DNA of 64,000 nt from the NCBI GenBank assembly GCA_949358305.1, contig OX442320.1, positions 10,432,259 through 10,496,258 of the forward strand. The letters are read 5' to 3'. The DNA comes from Strigamia acuminata. Its lineage: Eukaryota; Arthropoda; Chilopoda; Geophilomorpha; Linotaeniidae. Positions 22,990 through 34,006 of the stretch are shown piece after piece. Below the pieces are notes generated by a model. It made no database searches, had not been told where the DNA came from, and worked only from the letters and a program-made list of their open reading frames with translations. The translations under genes and the position numbers were made by a program. Numbering within the stretch: the stretch's first letter is position 1; every line of letters starts with the position of its first letter.

Positions 22990-23735
22990 ACAGCTGTTGC
23001 TGTCGGCGTCCGGCCGTGTGGACGACCGCTGGCTAACATTTAGGAATGGTTGGGGTGAACTGCAGACGCCCGCGGTCAGCGAGCCCAAGGAACGACGCGA
23101 CTGGCGAGACTGCATGGCGCTGGTTCAAATGGCAATCAAACTTCTCGTCGTCACTTGTCCCTGGCCCCTGGGATCGGGATGGAGAGCAGATTGTGTTTCT
23201 GCTCTCATCCAGTAACATGGAGGTTCGGATTTGATGGCTAAGTCCGGCTGGAAGCTGGCCAAAACCACAAAGAAACACAAAAGAGAGAATAAACACAAAC
23301 GTGTGTTTATTCAACAAAAACAAATTGGCAACTGACTGCAAAACAGTCAAACAACAATATGTACGGTCGAAACGGTCCAGGAATAGTCAAATCAGCGCCT
23401 CGAACTCGGCGTATACAAAACGTTCGTTGGGTCGCTCGAAATGGCGATTCAAACGAGCCAAATCATTGGAAAAAGGACGACGGCGGAAAAGATCGTTTTC
23501 CTTCACAAATACTGAACAGATCCTTATGAGAATTTAATCCAAGGCTAGTTCTGGCCTAATAAACTTAAATAGCCGCTAAAACAAACAAAATCAAACGAGG
23601 AACAAAAGATACAAGGGCCAACGCCCGTTATTATCCAACATGGCGGTTTGAGGTTTGTAAACCTCCAAACTTGTGCAAATACGAATTAGAGCGGACATAA
23701 ACTTTATTTTCAATCTAATTTGGACTTGGCAGTCC
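22990..23735. other. GC-richer block, possible solo LTR
   Basis: Starts near CTGTTGCTGTCGGCGTCC and ends near GGACTTGGCAGTCCAAATTATCA, and is clearly richer in GC than both flanks. It is inserted between copies of the 205-bp repeat. The size and TGTTG start are LTR-like, but no target-site duplication could be fixed and no element protein is present. Confidence 0.3.
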
Positions 23736-23857
23736 AAATTATCACTTGGAAACCGTCATTTCTCTTTTAATAACTGAAAGAATTTTCAAATAACAAAAAT
23801 TTTAATTATATATTTTGAGGAAACACGTATTAAGCAAGTGATTTAATAAAATATGAC

Positions 23858-24060
23858 ATTTAATTCACACATTTATTGTAATTAGAAGAGTTTATGCAAA
23901 TACAATTTCATTTTCTTTTAATAACAACTGAAAAAAATTTCAAATAACAAAAAGTTTAATTGACCTCATCATTCGGTGAAGTGAGTCTGTTGATGACAAA
24001 TCAGTCAATGACTCCGTTCATTTCTCTTTTAATAACAAAAATTTTAATTATGTGACTAAT
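23858..24060 (+). repeat. 205-bp dispersed repeat, copy 2
   Basis: Near-identical to 22086-22290 (GTGAGTCTG for GTGAGTCAG). A further partial copy follows at about 24110-24215, just upstream of the CDS at 24328. Confidence 0.85.
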
Positions 24061-24327
24061 ATTAAGAGGAAACACGTATAAGCAAATGATTTAATAAAAT
24101 ATGACATTTCTTTCACACATTTGTAATTAGAAGAGTTTATGCAAATACAATTTCATTTTCTTTTAATAACAACTGAAAAAAATTTCAAATAACAAAAAGT
24201 TTAATCATGTGACCCGATATTTAGATGAAACACATATAAGCGAATAATTTAATCAAAATATGTCATTTATTTCAGACATCTGTTATTGAAAGAACGTTAC
24301 ACATCATCGTAGTTAAACGCATTGAAG

Positions 24328-25170
24328 ATGAGAAAAACAACACCTCTTAAACCTCCGCGGGAACTCATCATGACGGAAGACGAAATCAGAGCTCTTTGGG
24401 AAGGAGAGTTTGAGCCAGATAAATTTGTAAAGCAGAATGAAAATGCCCAAGCAGCCGATCCAAAGCTGGAAGACTCTAAAACAAAACATTCATCTAGTAA
24501 CGTCCCCGTTCTCACAATGGACACTGATGAGACTTCAACAGACTCACTTCGAGAATCACTGAATTATGAATTCAACCACCAGCTATTTTTATCGGCTCGA
24601 GAATTGGCTAAACAATCGGCAAACCCATCAAACAGAGATGCGTCATTATCACCCATTGAGACCTCGGTGAAACTGCCAAAAATTGCAAAAATTGATCCGC
24701 GCCTTTGCAACAAACCATTTTTGTCAACACTAAAGGGACTCGATGAAGAAGACATAATTACGACTAAAAAGTACCCCATATTGTGTGAATTACTGACCAG
24801 GGAACCGCGCATTAAGGAGCCTATGTGTGCACTGACACTGATTGATGAACTAGTGCCAGATAATACAATTGTCTGCTCATTGCCATGGAATCAGGCTACC
24901 CCCTTCAGCGTGGATTGGGCCAGCCAAACGCGACTGTTCGAAACCATCGTCTTTTCAGACCTTCATTTAACCCACTCATTAGGAGAGAAAATTATACTTC
25001 TAGTCAAAGAACATTATCAATTGTTCTTTCTTCAGCATGTGGAGAAAGCAGTGGAGAAAAGTTATGCCACCTCAATTCACCAAGTGAAATTGATATTGCT
25101 AGGTGTAGCGTTGAAATTAATCTACCGCATCATTGATGAGATGCAGGCGGCGGCGGCAGCATTCAAGTGA
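24328..25170 (+). CDS. Hypothetical protein, 280 residues
   Basis: Open frame from ATG at 24328 (an in-frame TTG lies 6 bp earlier) to TGA at 25170, without introns. I do not recognise the family. It starts basic (MRKTTPLKPPRELIMTEDE), with an acidic ALWEGEFEPD patch, a polar low-complexity middle (about residues 35-95), then a more ordered C-terminal half with LPWNQATPFSVDWASQTRLF and two long, probably helical stretches (about 215-275, including HQVKLILLGVALKLIYRII) before an Ala run. No signal peptide is seen; the last hydrophobic stretch might be a buried helix. Its length and amino-acid composition in this AT-rich context argue for a real gene. It lies about 2.7 kb from the Nup98-RING gene on the opposite strand. 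Confidence 0.6.
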   Translation: MRKTTPLKPPRELIMTEDEIRALWEGEFEPDKFVKQNENAQAADPKLEDSKTKHSSSNVPVLTMDTDETSTDSLRESLNYEFNHQLFLSARELAKQSANPSNRDASLSPIETSVKLPKIAKIDPRLCNKPFLSTLKGLDEEDIITTKKYPILCELLTREPRIKEPMCALTLIDELVPDNTIVCSLPWNQATPFSVDWASQTRLFETIVFSDLHLTHSLGEKIILLVKEHYQLFFLQHVEKAVEKSYATSIHQVKLILLGVALKLIYRIIDEMQAAAAAFK

Positions 25171-26957
25171 TAATTAAATCAACAAAGAAATTAGATGTGT
25201 TTACGCGCATATAACGTTTAATTCACAAACTATTCGTGATGGCACTTAACTTTTCTCTATTCCAATTATGATTTGTCAATGTGTATGTTCATTTGCAGAG
25301 ATTTATTTCAAATTTTATTTTAATTGTGAAATTTCCGCTGTTGACCTTTAATTAAAAAAAAAAATAAGAAATAAGAAATTGTATGTCGGTGTAGGAAATA
25401 AATTTAATCAAAGCAAATTTATAAATAACAAATGTAGTTTAAAAAAATAACGCATTGCATAAACAACTCAGAGGGGGGGGGGCGGAACTAGCGGGCCAAC
25501 ACGAAAAAGCGAGAATGGCAGTGGCGTATCGGTGATAAAGCCAAAGCGCGACAGGCTGGGAAGCGACGATCATATTAGTGCGACACAGTCAAAGCGTGAT
25601 AAAGTATTAGCGTGACAATTAGTAAAGCGACTGGACCCAAACTGTTATACCAGAAAATTAAAATTCCACACCCAAACATGTGGGAGTTTTTGACAAAGCT
25701 GCTTGATGATGACTTGACCACAAGACAGTATTCCTCCAGAGTAATAAAAACATGAAATTAGAAATAGTTAAAAAAGTTTTTAAAAGTTTTTAAAAGCAGT
25801 TAAAAATAAATAAAAATAAATGTCGCCCATTAGATGTTTCGTTCATGCACCGACAAATTTGTCCAATAAATTTGCAACAGCTTCTTTCCTTTCATTGTAT
25901 GATTTCCATGAAAATTCAATTCCATCAAATCAAATCAAATAAACTTAATTTAATTTAATCACATTTAATTTAATCAATTGTCAAATTAAACCATGTGTAA
26001 GTAAAGTGTTGAAAATCAAAAATTTTAACCTAAGTTAATTTAATTTATTCGGATTGATTTAATGGTGTGTGTAATGTAAAAATTTGCACATATCAGTAGA
26101 TCGAAACAAACAGCAGCGCCATCTATTGCACAAAATCTTTGCGGAAACAATCAAAATGAGGCAGGTCTACCTCATGGTCTCACTTGTTCAATCAGTCATA
26201 ATAAAAAAAATTCACGTTATTTTAACAACGGCTGGTTATTTATTCTTTTTATTATTCATTTCTCAACCTGAAAAATGTATATTTATTTTAAAAAAACTGA
26301 TAATAAATCCAATAAATGGAAGTTTAAAAGGCCTCCTCTTAATCGATCATCTTTTATCTGTTGATGATGAATGCTAGGAATGATGGTGGCCAGTGTGGGA
26401 GACCCGCAGCCCATCGCATCCTTGGGGAGACGCCATATTGGTTTGTGGGATTAGAGAAATGTTTCAAACGAGACTTTAATCCCTGAAAACGTCATTGAGT
26501 TGGGGTGTCGAAGGTGATGGTGATTGACAGGGAGCTTGTTGACAGGAAAGTGGGAATCAAAATAAATAAAAGAAAAATAGCCCCAAATTGTTTTGCTTCT
26601 ATTTATTACAACGTTACATTTTATCTTTGAAATAAATAAAAAAATTACAGCCAACGAAACAAAACCTTTACATTTTAAAAAACAATCACATATTGTTGGA
26701 AGAGATCACAATTCCCCATCACGCCCCAAACAAACAAACAAAAAAATACAATTTCGAACAAATTATGCGATTATTTAAAAAAAAATAACAACATACCGGT
26801 ACGAGAAAAAAATAATTATTTGCGTTAAAATTACCATACCAATCTTCAACTTTACAAACCTAATTAACATCTCTGAAGTTGCTGAAGTTTATTTTCATGC
26901 ACACCTATGAATTGTCACCAATATAAATACCAGCAAATCAATAATAAATCAATAAAA
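25171..26957. other. Intergenic DNA with a dispersed repeat
   Basis: Bases about 25910-26090 form a repeat (AATCAAATCAAATAAA, AAGTAAAGTGTT, TTCGGATTGATTTAATGGTG) that recurs at about 50885-51080. A GC-rich patch at 25470-25640 starts with a G run and has loose GCGTGATAAAG-type repeats. No gene recognised. Confidence 0.5.
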
Positions 26958-27270
26958 AATACTAAAAAAAAATAAAGAAAAAACTATAATAAAGTGGAAG
27001 AATGATGGAAATTATTTCTTTCGACCCAAAACTAAGTGAGACCAATCACTAAATAAAAGAAGAAAAAGATTTAAAAGTGAAAAATAATAATAATAATCAA
27101 AAAGTAGAGGAAAAAAGATTTGATCGAATGATACAAACACAAAAGAAAAACAAAAGCGCAATTAAAATTCTGAAGAAACAGAACGTGTTAAGTACGTCGT
27201 AAACATTCATAAACACGTACGGACGATTCGTTTAACTATTTAGACACATGATTAGTATTAAATTGCATTG

Positions 27271-28407
27271 TTATGTACGTTGTGTTTGCAATGCGACTGT
27301 GTGAGTGGATATGCTGAAGACACACGACCATTGGTGACTTAACAAACGACTTTCGTACAGATGATTTAATTCTGGCAACACGTATGAAATGTCGTCCCAC
27401 GGATGGCGATAAAGTCCTTGTTTCAAGCGTTTTTGATCCAGGAAATGACCTGAAAACGTTTGGATTAATGCACGTTTGTGTTTTAAAGCGGAAAGCTCCA
27501 AATCAATGCCAGGCGGTTTTACAAAAATCAGCCATTTTCACAACAAAATCAGTAATTTTTCGTGAAAAAATCGTCAAAATCGGTGATTTTTCGTAAAAAA
27601 TCATCAAAATCGGTGATTTTTCGTAAAAAATCATCAAAATCAGTGGTTTTTCATGAAAAATCATCAAAAACAGTAGTTTTTTCATGAAAAATCATCAAAA
27701 ACAGTAGTTTTTTCATGAAAAATCATCAAAAACAGTGGTTTTTTCATGAAAAATCATCAAAATCAGCGCTTATTACAACAAAATCGACGATTTGTCGTGA
27801 AAAATCAGCAAAATCACCGATTTTAGTGACCCCCGGGTTTAATCGGGCTCAGGCCCTTAAACGGGTGAAGCGACAATTCGGAGCTTTATGGTACTTCATT
27901 TATTCGACTAACCAATGAATCCCATACTGCGGCCTAATACAAACAGGCCGTTTAATGTGCCTATATCGAGGTGCTTCCTCTGTTTTTCAAAGAAAAATTT
28001 GTTTGATTTCAAATTCGATTTTTTTTTTTGGGGAGGATGAGGAAAATTTTTACCTAGTGAAACATCCACTGTAACGCAGTAAGTCCATCATGGCGACCCC
28101 AATGAAGCCATCGACATTTAGAATAAGATTTGGTTTCTAAAAATTAAATTTAAATAAAAAATAAAATAAAATAAAATTACTTTTATTTTTACTTTTGATG
28201 TGGTAATTTTTTCCACTTCTAGCGCATAATTCAATACGGGTGTCAATGGGAAATGCTCGATTGTGAACTCTTTCAATATCTGGACTCTCATATCGGGATT
28301 ATTTATCTAAAAATTAAATTTAAATTTGATTTTTTTTTTATTTTTTATATTTCAATCGATTACCGATTTGACTCGATGTTCAATTCCCATAATTAATTCG
28401 CCCTTTT
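27271..28407 (-). pseudogene. ATP-citrate lyase 3' exons, copy A
   Basis: Same exons as copy B (28920-30103), read on the minus strand: the end of the GIEHRVKS exon at the gap, [32 protein letters not shown], the [20 protein letters not shown] exon, and [19 protein letters not shown]. The LDIGTLNG exon has lost 8 bp compared with copy B (near 27977), which shifts the frame, so this copy is broken if the assembly is right. The start of the first exon is in the gap. Confidence 0.85.
27545..27805. repeat. Intronic repeat of about 31 bp in copy A
   Basis: Units like TCATCAAAATCGGTGATTTT and TCGTAAAAAA, several with self-complementary AAAATCACCGATTTT cores. They lie in the last intron of the ATP-citrate lyase fragment. 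Copy B (about 29195-29365) has fewer units. Confidence 0.8.
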
Positions 28408-28607
28408 NNNNNNNNNNNNNNNNNNNNNNNNNNNNNNNNNNNNNNNNNNNNNNNNNNNNNNNNNNNNNNNNNNNNNNNNNNNNNNNNNNNNNNNNNNNNN
28501 NNNNNNNNNNNNNNNNNNNNNNNNNNNNNNNNNNNNNNNNNNNNNNNNNNNNNNNNNNNNNNNNNNNNNNNNNNNNNNNNNNNNNNNNNNNNNNNNNNNN
28601 NNNNNNN
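28408..28607. other. Assembly gap, 200 N
   Basis: Exactly 200 N, a conventional scaffold-gap length. It falls between two near-identical 1.4-kb blocks, so the true distance and even the duplication are uncertain. Confidence 1.
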
Positions 28608-30003
28608 AAATACTAAAAAAAATAAAGAAAAAACTATAATAAAGTGGAAGAATGATGGAAATTATTTCTTTCGACCCAAAACTAAGTGAGACCAATCACT
28701 AAATAAAAGAAGAAAAAGATTTAAAAGTGAAAAATAATAATAATAATCAAAAAGTAGAGGAAAAAAGATTTGATCGAATGATACAAACACAAAAGAAAAC
28801 AAAAGCGCAATTAAAATTCTGAAGAAACAGAACGTGTTAAGTACGTCGTAAACATTCACAAACACGTACGAACGATTCGTTTAACTATTTAGACACATGA
28901 TTAGTATTAAATTGCATTGTTATGTACGTTGTGTTTGCAATGCGACTGTGTGAGTGGATATGCTGAAGACACACGACCTTTGGTGACTTAACAAACGACT
29001 TTCGTACAGATGATTTAATTCTGGCAACACGTATGAAATGTCGTCCCACGGATGGCGATAAAGTCCTTGTTTCAAGCGTTTTTGATCCAGGAAATGACCT
29101 GAAAACGTTTGGATTAATGCACGTTTGTATTTTAAAGCGGAAAGCTCCAAATCAATGCCAGGTGGTTTTACAAAAATCAGCCATTTTCACAACAAAATCA
29201 GTAATTTTTCGTGAAAAAAATCATCAAAATCGGTGATTTTTCGTAAAAAATCATCAAAATCAGTGGTTTTTCATGAAAAATCATCAAAAACAGTAGTTTT
29301 TTTATGAAAAATAATCAAAAACAGTGGTTTTTTCATGAAAAATCATCAAAATCAGCGCTTATTACAACAAAATCGACGATTTGTCGTGAAAAATCAGCAA
29401 AATCACCGATTTTAGTGACCCCCGGGTTTAATCGGGCTCAGGCCCTTAAACGGGTGAAGCGACAATTCGGAGCTTTATGGTACTTCATTTATTCGACTAA
29501 CCAATGAATCCCATACTGCGGCCTAATACAAACAGGCCGTTTAATGTGCCTATATCGAGGTATTCCTGTGCTTCCTCTGTTTTTCAAAGAAAAATTTGTT
29601 TGATTTCAAATTCGATTTTTTTTTTGGGGAGGATGAGGAAAATTTTTACCTAGTGAAACATCCACTGTAACGCAGTAAGTCCATCATGGCGACTCCAATG
29701 AAGCCATCGACATTTAGAATAAGATTTGGTTTCTAAAAATTAAATTTAAATAAAAAATAAAATAAAATAAAATTACTTTTATTTTTACTTTTGATGTGGT
29801 AATTTTTTCCACTTCTAGCGCATAATTCAATACGGGTGTCAATGGGAAATGCTCGATTGTGAACTCTTTCAATATCTGGACTCTCATATCGGGATTATTT
29901 ATCTAAAAATTAAATTTAAATTTGATTTTTTTTTTATTTTTTATATTTCAATCGATTACCGATTTGACTCGATGTTCAATTCCCATAATTAATTCGCCCT
30001 TTT
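28608..30003. repeat. Segmental duplicate, copy B
   Basis: Matches 26958-28407 from the first base after the gap (AAATACTAAAAAAAATAAAG) through TTCGCCCTTTT, where copy A runs into the gap. Confidence 0.9.
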
Positions 30004-30103
30004 TCCGCATGCTGTTGACGAAATCCATGGGGATGGTGCCCGCATCGTGCGCCTCACTAAACTGCCTGGCAGCTGCGTCCAAAGCGCCTCCGAAACGATC
30101 TCC
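28920..30103 (-). CDS. ATP-citrate lyase, C-terminal exons, copy B (partial)
   Basis: Five minus-strand exons of the citrate-synthase-like domain of ATP-citrate lyase, the cytosolic enzyme that makes acetyl-CoA from citrate. 30103-29960: [18 protein letters not shown] and MGIEHRVKS. 29902-29789: [13 protein letters not shown] and [12 protein letters not shown]. 29732-29650: [20 protein letters not shown]. 29576-29502: [20 protein letters not shown]. 29098-28920: [20 protein letters not shown], then SYVLPE. All introns have GT/AG borders and all five exons are open. The motif normally GIGHRVKS reads GIEHRVKS. After LPE the frame runs on for about 33 residues instead of the usual short end. No upstream exon was recognised beyond 30103, so the N-terminal CoA-ligase part is absent here: a 3' gene fragment or a gene cut by rearrangement. 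Confidence 0.85.
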
Positions 30104-32260
30104 CTGAATTTTAAAATAAATTTTAATTTTTCAAAACTTAAAAACAAAATTAAATTTACAATTGTCAGTAATCCAGAAACTAACGATGAAACTAAATCCT
30201 TCCCGCTCGCGCACAAACGATCGTGTTGTGAGCTCCGGACACGACCGGCCTGGAACTTGCGTGGAAGTTGGTTTGTTGTTTGGATAGTGTCGGGTGGTTG
30301 TGGTTCGGTGCAGAGAGAGATATGCGATGGTTACGAGCGAGAATACACGTCTGTAGTTTGGATAAAACGCGCCATCTTGCCAAACATAACGGAAGCTTCT
30401 AATTTAACTAAAAACCATGACTACCGTACTTATTATTTAGCGCCCAAATCAAACGTGGTGAGTATTCGAAGTTTTAAATTAATTAATTGTTTGTCCTCAC
30501 GCAGTAATTTTCGCTAATTTTTCAATCCAGGTTTTAGAGATTTCTATCAGAAAGTTTACACAGCGCTTGCGCGATGAGATGCGCAGAACCCGTAAGTTAG
30601 TAGGCCAAGGTGAGTAGAATAATAATAAAAGTAGGCCGCAGTCACGGTTACGGGCAGCAGCCGGTCGTGGCCGGTCATCGCTTTTTTTGTAATGGCTTTC
30701 AGTGTGATATTATTCGTGTTGATTCATGGTTCGGAAGGAACGTTTCCAAAGCGTGCTACATGTGTTTCAAATGTATCGATGGAAACGAAGCAGACAGAAG
30801 GTAAGAATTTCCTAAGGATTTATTCGTTTCAAAATGCCTTTGTGCTGGTAAACTGGCCTTGAGTTGATTGCGACTTGAACATCCTGGCTCGACAAAGTGC
30901 TCTGGAAACCTCCACTCAGATGTTTATTTATTATTCCGACTATCAAATCGAATCGAACAACATTTTAAAATGCGAGAATTTAAAGTCAAGACGTATGAAA
31001 CACTCAGCCAATTGCCACACAAACAAATTCGAGGTCACTAATTCAAGTTTTATTTATCCCAGTTTAACTGCAAAAATGACATAAGACCATAAGACGATTG
31101 ATTTTACGCTTTAAGATGTCGTTAAAGATTTTTTTTAACTGAATTTAATATTTTGAAGATAATTTAACGAACCAGTCAAAAGGCATCGTGAAACGAAATC
31201 TCCACTCGAGAATCGCGACCTATTCGATCAGTGGTATTTTCCGACTTACAAATATTAAGTCATCAACTGTAATCAGATTGGTTCCTAAGTGATCTTGATT
31301 TCCCCTATGCTATTGACCAGCAGCAATAGAGATATATAAAGAGAGAATCTCAATCATCTGTGATAATTATACAATTAATGAATTTATTTATTTTTAGTTA
31401 CGGAATAAATGTTCGACTTAAGTTTGCCCTTTTTTTCTCACTCTGAAAGTTTTATATGGTACTCAGAGTTATATCAGTTATGTGGGTAATAGTGAATAAT
31501 ATAAATAAATAATATATAAAAGATTCATCTCTGATGTCACCATTTTTGGTAGTAGGGGTTTGGTGGGAAAGTTGTTTGGGAATAGAGTGTAGACGAGGTC
31601 ATTTTAATGGGAAGGATGGGAAAGGTAAAGTAGGGTGTTGGGTTAGCCCCCGTATCGCCCTCCCCTTTCTCATTCTCCACATTCTCCAGTTCACTTTTCC
31701 CTCTGGGTGTCTTGAATAAAAAGCTGAAAAAAAAAAGCTTGTGCTCCACAAGGATATTTTTGACAAGGTTTTTACTATCATATTGAACTTGGTATTTGTA
31801 TGAAGAAGCAGGCTGTTTGATTACAGGTAGGATTTATTAAGCATGAGCTTTTCAAAATGAGTTAAAAACAAATTTATAATTAAGGTATATATCGTGGAAA
31901 CGCAATTGTGTGTGTAATAATTACAAGGAAATAATTAGAAATAAAAATGCTTTTTAAAGGAAATATTAAAATTTAAATGAAAAAATGTGTGATTAAAAGA
32001 AATCAACAATAATTTACTTTATAAATGGAAAAAAAAAATTTATTCAATTCAGTTCAATTCAATTCAATAAAAACGAAATAGAAATAATAAAATTGAAGAA
32101 ATATAAATTAATAATGAAAAATAAATATTAAAAATCAACAACAAAATTCAATTCACTTCAATTACAAATGTAACCGAATGTTTAAGAAATATACGAAATT
32201 GTTTAAAAACAAAAAAAATTCGTTCCATTGGTTTTAAATTAAAATCAATCAGTCAACCAA
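30104..32260. other. Intergenic DNA with possible small exons
   Basis: On the plus strand, 30379-30460 (ASNLTKNHDYRTYYLAPKSN, followed by GTGAGT) and about 30532-30611 (SIRKFTQRLRDEMRRTRKL between CCAG and GTGAGT) look like two exons of an unrecognised gene. A third candidate near 30690-30800 ends in GGTAAG. I cannot name it. The rest is AT-rich; 31530-31735 is a slightly GC-richer patch without a gene. Confidence 0.35.
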
Positions 32261-32790
32261 CAAGAAATCTCGATGGAAATTCGTAAAAAAAGACGAAATC
32301 TCAATCAAAATTCTTAAAAACACAAGAAATCTCGATAAAAATTGTACGACAAAATTAAAATTTTTTAGGCCGAAAAAAAAAAATTTTGCCGTACATTTCT
32401 ACTAACCTAGGTCGACCGAAATATAGCCAAAAAATCAAAAATAAAATAATAAATCAAACACAAATCAATAAATGAAGTAAATAAATAACATAAAATGAAA
32501 ATCAATCAATCAAACAACAAGAAATCTCGATGGAAATTCGTAAAAAAAGACGAAATCTCGATCAAAATTCTTAAAAACACAAGAAATCTCGATAAAAATT
32601 GTACGACAAAATTGAAATTTTTTGGGCCGAAAAAAAAGAATTTTGCCGTACATTTCTACTAACCTAGGTCGACCGAAACATAGCCAAAAATCAAAAATAA
32701 AATAATAAATCAAACAAAAATCAATAAATGAAGTAAATAAATAACATAAAATGAAAATCAATCAATCAAGCAACAAGAAATCTCGATAGA
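32261..32790. repeat. 257-bp tandem repeat, about two copies
   Basis: CAAGAAATCTCGATGGAAAT begins at 32261 and again at 32518; a third, short copy begins at about 32773. Units include CTAACCTAGGTCGACCGAAA and ATCAATAAATGAAGTAAATA. They differ at few positions. Confidence 0.9.
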
Positions 32791-32845
32791 AAAAAGAAAA
32801 GATCAAATGAATAAAAGAATTTAAAAAAAAAATAAAATCAATAAA

Positions 32846-33209
32846 CATTGTAAAATCGTGTTGCAGAGCTGAAATTCGTCCGATAATTGCCGATGAAGGA
32901 CGATTCGTCGCCGCTACATCACCGGCCGATTTTTTTAATTCGTTTTTATTTCACAATCGGCGGCGTTGGCGAGCTCAATTGCGCCCTAAAATTGCCGAAT
33001 TTTGAGCAGAAAATTGTGCCGTAATAATTCATTGGTCCGGCGCACTCTACAGAAAATTCGGCAATTTTGGGCCGCATTTGAGGTCTCCAACGCCGCCGAT
33101 TGTGTATTAAAAACGAATTAAAAAAATCGGCCGGTGATGTAGCGGCGACGAATCGTCCTTCATCGGCAATTATCGGACGAATTTGAGCTCTCCAACGCGA
33201 TTTAACAAT
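32846..33209. repeat. 364-bp foldback element
   Basis: Two arms of about 155 bp (32846-33006 and 33049-33209) are reverse complements at roughly 90% identity, with a loop of about 40 bp. Diagnostic arm pieces are TTCGTCCGATAATTGCCGAT and ACATCACCGGCCGA against TCGGCCGGTGATGT and ATCGGCAATTATCGGACGAA. It is GC-richer than its surroundings. No transposase or clear target-site duplication. A transcript would form a long double-stranded hairpin. Confidence 0.9.
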
Positions 33210-34006
33210 TTAGCAATTTAGCAATTAAAAGAATTTAAAAAAAATAATTCATAAAAATCCTACTGTCACATATGAAGCGGCGATCAAGCGGCGATGAAAT
33301 GTAAACACACGTCAAAACATAGGAAAATCCACTAATAACAATTCACATAATCCTCACTCTTCTCAATCCCAAACACAAACACTTCACTTATCACTTAATT
33401 CACTAAACACAAGTGGTAATCCATTATTCAATAAACACAAGTGGTAATCCATGATAATCCAGCCATGGGCATTACAAAATGATGAAGTTAACTTTTGGGT
33501 TCCAAAAGCCATCAATAGATGGCGCTCAGTTAAAAATATGATTCCTCCTGCAGTATTAGGAAAAGTTGTGATGTCATTTCAGCAATTAGAGAGCCAAAGC
33601 CACCGATTGGTTGGCGCTTTTTTTCAAAATGGCTGTCGATGTCCAAATGAACGAGAAGGAAATGGTTAAGCACGCGGTAAGAAGGTTTGGAATTATAACG
33701 AACAAATAATTTATATTTTTGGGATTCATTCGTGTTTTTGCAGGGAACGAGTCATCAACCGGCGCATTATCACCTGTTACGGGATGACAGTGAATTGCAT
33801 TTGCACCACGTGCGTTCGCTAAAGTAATTTGATTGCGTACGAAAATGGAGCCATAACCCATCTCGAAGTCACCGTAATATCTCAGCGAAATCAACCTTTG
33901 TGAAGCCACCCATGCACTCGATGATCTATTCAGCATTACAATTATGATTGTATCGATATTGTTTTATTTTTTATACATTGAAGAAGCAAAAATATTTTTT
34001 TTTTAG
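33210..34006. other. Spacer with unassigned open stretch
   Basis: Short direct repeats near 33395-33450 (AATAAACACAAGTGGTAATC-type). On the minus strand, 33760-33936 is open and contains RYYGDFEMGYGSIFVRNQIT and ANARGANAIHCHPVTGD, which looks protein-like, but I cannot assign it. Confidence 0.35.

Larger units (their letters stand above)
21587..24327. other. Repeat-rich spacer
   Basis: AT-rich spacer with three or more copies of a 100-205-bp repeat (separate entries) and one GC-richer block at 22990-23735. No gene recognised. Confidence 0.5.
26958..28407. repeat. Segmental duplicate, copy A
   Basis: Nearly the same sequence as 28608-30003, in the same orientation, ending at the N gap. Differences include a larger number of units in an internal repeat, an 8-bp deletion near 27977, and single-base changes (for example GACCATTGG against GACCTTTGG). 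This may be a true tandem duplication or two haplotypes placed in one scaffold. Confidence 0.9.

Noticed and set aside
22990-23735. Full LTR retrotransposon
   Set aside because: Composition suggests an LTR-like block, but there is no second LTR, primer-binding site, coding part or clear target-site duplication.
30047-30517. 156-codon plus-strand frame
   Set aside because: Its first part is the antisense of the ATP-citrate lyase exon and the rest shows no consistent protein; only short exon-like pieces downstream were kept as candidates.
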